A stretch of 64,000 nucleotides of DNA from Paenibacillus sp. MAEPY2 (lineage in GTDB: Bacteria; Bacillota; Bacilli; Paenibacillales; Paenibacillaceae). The notes beneath the pieces were generated by a model, which saw only the letters and a program-made list of their open reading frames with translations, had not been told where the DNA came from and searched no databases. This document shows positions 61,586 through 64,000 of the stretch, in pieces. Position 1 is the first letter of the stretch. Each line of letters opens with the position of its first letter. The stretch spans positions 1 to 64,000 of the forward strand of contig NZ_AWUK01000001.1 in assembly GCF_000499205.1 (NCBI RefSeq), written 5' to 3'. A program made the position numbers and the translations under genes.

Positions 61586-62221
61586 ATGCCTTGGCCCATG
61601 GTTCATTTTGCAATAACATCTGAATTATTATCTAATCCAACCCCTGAATTTATAGTGGGAAGTCTTGCACCTGACTCCATTCATGTGAGAACGAATGAAA
61701 GAGCCGAAAAGGCAAAAACGCATCTCATGCCAGAGGCAGGACAGTTCGCAACAGACGAAGAGCTCAGGGCATTTTTCAATTCCAACAAAGAACGCGCGCA
61801 TAGTGATCCTAAGTTCATGCAATATTTGTGCGGGTACATCGCTCATGTATATACGGACCGGGTGTGGACTTTCGAGATTTATCCTGCATATGAAGTTCAT
61901 CCGAATGGACGAAGTATTTATACGCAGGATGTTACGAAGCTAGAATTTATGATTTTGAGAAAAGGGACTGAGGGCCATGATTTATTGAATAAGCTGGAAG
62001 CAGGTAAAGCTTTTGACTTAGGCGGGTTGCTGGAGCAAGAGGTATATCAGTATAGAAAAGAAAAAGTAGAATTTTTGAATAACCTTGAAAATGAGCCCTT
62101 AGGTGATTTGAGCATATTATCTATGGAAGCTATAGAAGAGTTTATTCATACGACAGCCCGGAGACTGAAACAATTGTTTACAACGTGGGAGGTGTTTGAA
62201 CATTTAGGTGGTATTGCTTAA
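61586..62221 (+). CDS. Zinc-dependent phospholipase C-like hydrolase
   Basis: A 211-residue protein. MPWPMVHFAITSELLSN and FIVGSLAPDSIHVR at the start, HSDPKFMQYLCGYIAHVYTD (His-rich) in the middle: the pattern of the zinc-dependent phospholipase C/S1-P1 nuclease-like family found in Firmicutes. No signal peptide. Zn binding by these His/Asp residues is inferred. GAAAGGAG precedes the ATG. Confidence 0.75.
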   Translation: MPWPMVHFAITSELLSNPTPEFIVGSLAPDSIHVRTNERAEKAKTHLMPEAGQFATDEELRAFFNSNKERAHSDPKFMQYLCGYIAHVYTDRVWTFEIYPAYEVHPNGRSIYTQDVTKLEFMILRKGTEGHDLLNKLEAGKAFDLGGLLEQEVYQYRKEKVEFLNNLENEPLGDLSILSMEAIEEFIHTTARRLKQLFTTWEVFEHLGGIA

Positions 62222-62237
62222 GTAAGGGAGTGATATT

Positions 62238-62555
62238 TTGAAGGTATACAAGAAACAAGTTCGTAAAATAGTGATAAAGGACATTTTGTTCCTGTATGTT
62301 GTGGATGAGCAGGCACAAGATCTTATAATCCGTATATTTTCGAATACGTATAAATCTACATTTGTGGAGTTTGTTGTCCCTTGGGAAGATACGTGGGATA
62401 TATTTGTCTATGAGCCCAAGCTGATTTCGAATCTCATTCAACACGCATTAAAACAAGGATGGGACTGCCACCAGAAAAATAATCGAATGAAATTCGACAA
62501 CGCGACAAGTATCATAAGAGTATTAATGGCAGAGAGGGGGGGTTATACCATCTGA
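62238..62555 (+). CDS. Hypothetical protein
   Basis: A 105-residue soluble protein; WDIFVYEPKLISNLIQHALK near residue 55 is a conserved-looking helix. The start is TTG 62238 with AAGGGAG upstream. It follows the phospholipase-like gene by 16 bases. Function unknown. Confidence 0.55.
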   Translation: MKVYKKQVRKIVIKDILFLYVVDEQAQDLIIRIFSNTYKSTFVEFVVPWEDTWDIFVYEPKLISNLIQHALKQGWDCHQKNNRMKFDNATSIIRVLMAERGGYTI

Positions 62556-62596
62556 TTTATTAGAAGGAGCTAACAAGGAAAGCAGAGGTGTTCAAA

Positions 62597-63079
62597 ATGG
62601 AAAAACAATTTATCCTCGCCCCATATCATGAGAAGTACGATCAAGACTTGGCTAATTTTTCACTGAGTGATGAACAGGTTCAATTTACTGCAATGCCTGC
62701 GCAAGTGATTGAGGAGGCACTCCAAAATCCGAACAAATATCCGGTGGTGATTTTGAATGATGAGACTCCAGTTGGTTTCTTCATATTACATAAGCATTCT
62801 GAATACGTAGAGGAAAGGGATTATTCCCGAAAGATACTGGTACGCGCGCTATCCATTACGATGAAACATCAGGGGAACGGGTATGCATTGGCTGCGATGA
62901 GGGCTCTGCCTGAATTGGTTAAGCAGCTTGATCCGAAGCTCAATGAAATTATTTTAGCTGTGAATGAGGGGAATATTGCGGCACAAAAGCTGTATCTGAA
63001 AGTAGGTTTTCTGGATATGGGCGAACGGAAGATGGGCATTCATGGTCTTCAACTGATTTTGCAATATAGAATGGAGTAG
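62597..63079 (+). CDS. GNAT-family N-acetyltransferase
   Basis: A 160-residue acetyltransferase: ILVRALSITMKHQGNGYALA is the acetyl-CoA loop and NIAAQKLYLKVGFLDMGERK the C-terminal motif. ATG 62597 with AGAGGTG eight bases upstream. Substrate unknown; one of five separate GNAT genes in this window. Confidence 0.85.
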   Translation: MEKQFILAPYHEKYDQDLANFSLSDEQVQFTAMPAQVIEEALQNPNKYPVVILNDETPVGFFILHKHSEYVEERDYSRKILVRALSITMKHQGNGYALAAMRALPELVKQLDPKLNEIILAVNEGNIAAQKLYLKVGFLDMGERKMGIHGLQLILQYRME

Positions 63080-63172
63080 GGCGAAACCGGGAATACGGTA
63101 ATGCCAATATCATCAAGCACAATACACTCCGAACGGGCACTAATTATATATTTGATAAAAAGGAGGAGTCAC

Positions 63173-63676
63173 ATGGCGAACATACACAAGGGAAGATATT
63201 CAGCTGATATTGATGGAGAATTTGTTGTTTTTATTATTGGAATGAGAGTTAATCGCCTATGGGCCATACATAAGTGGTTGCCTGTTTTTAAATCCATGGG
63301 CCCGATGATCAAAGAACTGTACATGAACCCAGATACCGGGTTTCTGGGGACTGAATATTTTATGAGCTGGCGTGGAGTAACCCTGCTGCAATATTGGAGA
63401 TCTTATGATGAATTGGAGAAATACGCACGAGGGGGCCTGCACCTGGAGGCATGGAAACGATTTAACCAATCCGTTGGATCGGATGGAAGCGTGGGGATTT
63501 ATCATGAAACCTACAAAGCTCAACCCGGTTCACATGAGACCATATATGCGAATATGCCCAGATTCGGATTGGCTAAAGTATCTAATCATATTTCAGCGAC
63601 AGGCAGGAAGGAAACGTCCAGACGTAGAATGGGTGGAGAGAATGATCCTGCAGTACAGTCACCGGAGAATCCTTAG
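63173..63676 (+). CDS. DUF4188-family protein (monooxygenase-like)
   Basis: A 167-residue protein. FVVFIIGMRVNRLWAIHKWL, LGTEYFMSWRGVTLLQYWRS and SVGIYHETYKAQPGSHETIY match DUF4188, a ferredoxin-like family related to Dabb/ABM monooxygenases. It may be a heme- or cofactor-free monooxygenase, unproven. ATG 63173 with AGGAGGAG upstream; a longer frame from 63101 is not supported. Confidence 0.85.
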   Translation: MANIHKGRYSADIDGEFVVFIIGMRVNRLWAIHKWLPVFKSMGPMIKELYMNPDTGFLGTEYFMSWRGVTLLQYWRSYDELEKYARGGLHLEAWKRFNQSVGSDGSVGIYHETYKAQPGSHETIYANMPRFGLAKVSNHISATGRKETSRRRMGGENDPAVQSPENP

Positions 63677-63734
63677 CATATGACTCAAGTGAAGTTCGAA
63701 TTTACAATCATCGCAAGTAGAGAGGAGCATGTTA

Positions 63735-64000
63735 TTGAAAGTTAAAATCAAACCAGAAGATTTGGGTTCTGAGCAGCTTAGCTGGCTGTGCGTCCAACCG
63801 ATGTTGATCTCCGTTCGTGGTAAAGATGTTGCAGCAAAAGTAGAGGTATACCGACAATTACATGAAGGACAACAAGCGATATTTTTATTCTATTCCTATC
63901 ATAACCACACCAAGAGCTTGGCGGAGTTTTATTGGTTTTCGGCGTACAACATTATCGACATGAAGAGTTGGAATGGAATTAAGAATGGGATGCGCTACTT
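63735..64000 (+). CDS. Hypothetical protein, 3' truncated by the window edge
   Basis: The frame runs from TTG 63735 (AGAGGAG seven bases upstream; an ATG at 63729 is only one base from the site) to the last base. The visible 88 residues (LKVKIKPEDLGSEQLSWLCV and FLFYSYHNHTKSLAEFYWFS) match no family I recognise. It is soluble so far. Confidence 0.6.
   Translation, partial: MKVKIKPEDLGSEQLSWLCVQPMLISVRGKDVAAKVEVYRQLHEGQQAIFLFYSYHNHTKSLAEFYWFSAYNIIDMKSWNGIKNGMRY

Overview
The window looks like a stretch of a Paenibacillus chromosome. I infer this from the YesM/AraC two-component pair beside an LplB/YtcP-type sugar ABC transporter, the Spo0E-like and DUF4085 proteins, the HssRS-HrtBA set, the GlpP and GlcT antitermination systems, AGGAGG-type ribosome binding sites and moderate GC. 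The genus is an inference from gene content; no rRNA or tRNA gene is visible. 

Layout. 1-3.2 kb: an AT-rich array in which four single-gene units (PIN-type RNase, HEPN protein with a Cys cluster, Mrr-like endonuclease, PD-(D/E)XK-like nuclease) are each followed within about 25 bases of the stop codon by a structured inverted-repeat element of 70-126 bp. The arrangement resembles a gene-cassette array with attC-like sites, but the sites do not match the canonical integron consensus and no integrase is present. A compact fifth element lies at 12.8 kb. 3.3-4.3 kb: XRE regulator, Spo0E-like protein, small hypothetical. 4.3-12 kb: carbohydrate ABC uptake system, with histidine kinase, response regulator and lipoprotein on the minus strand and two permeases divergently on the plus strand. 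12-27.7 kb: mixed accessory genes: a stalk-domain protein, a FusB-type EF-G-binding protein with a long leader holding a 25-codon leader ORF, quinone reductase/HxlR pair, Nudix, a HAD-kinase fusion, MepB, a MerR/aldo-keto reductase operon with a textbook MerR promoter, and many small orphan genes. 

27.7-33 kb: metal and heme homeostasis. A CDF zinc/cobalt exporter with an SmtB/ArsR-type operator is divergent from hssR-hssS-hrtB-hrtA, with an HssR-box-like direct repeat in front of hrtB. 33-43.8 kb: Nudix, Yellow/MRJP-like protein, alpha/beta hydrolase, several GNAT acetyltransferases, a phosphotransferase, a phosphatase and a PNP-oxidase-like protein. 43.9-47.1 kb: radical SAM protein, phosphodiester glycosidase and GT2-GtrA glycosyltransferase, probably a cell-surface glycan locus. 

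47.4-55.6 kb: a more GC-rich carbon block. On the minus strand is glcT-crr-PTS EIICB, with a RAT/terminator and a cre site; on the plus strand is glpP, then glpFK and glpD, each with a matching GlpP-type leader terminator. The block is bracketed by two copies of an intergenic palindrome plus two near-identical terminator hairpins. 55.8-56.2 kb: a broken lrgB remnant cut by a 65-bp inverted-repeat element. 56.3-64 kb: small accessory genes (VOC, Mpo1-like, AAA ATPase, DinB, isochorismatase, GNATs, Nudix, zinc-dependent phospholipase C-like, DUF4188) and short orphans; the last gene runs off the end.
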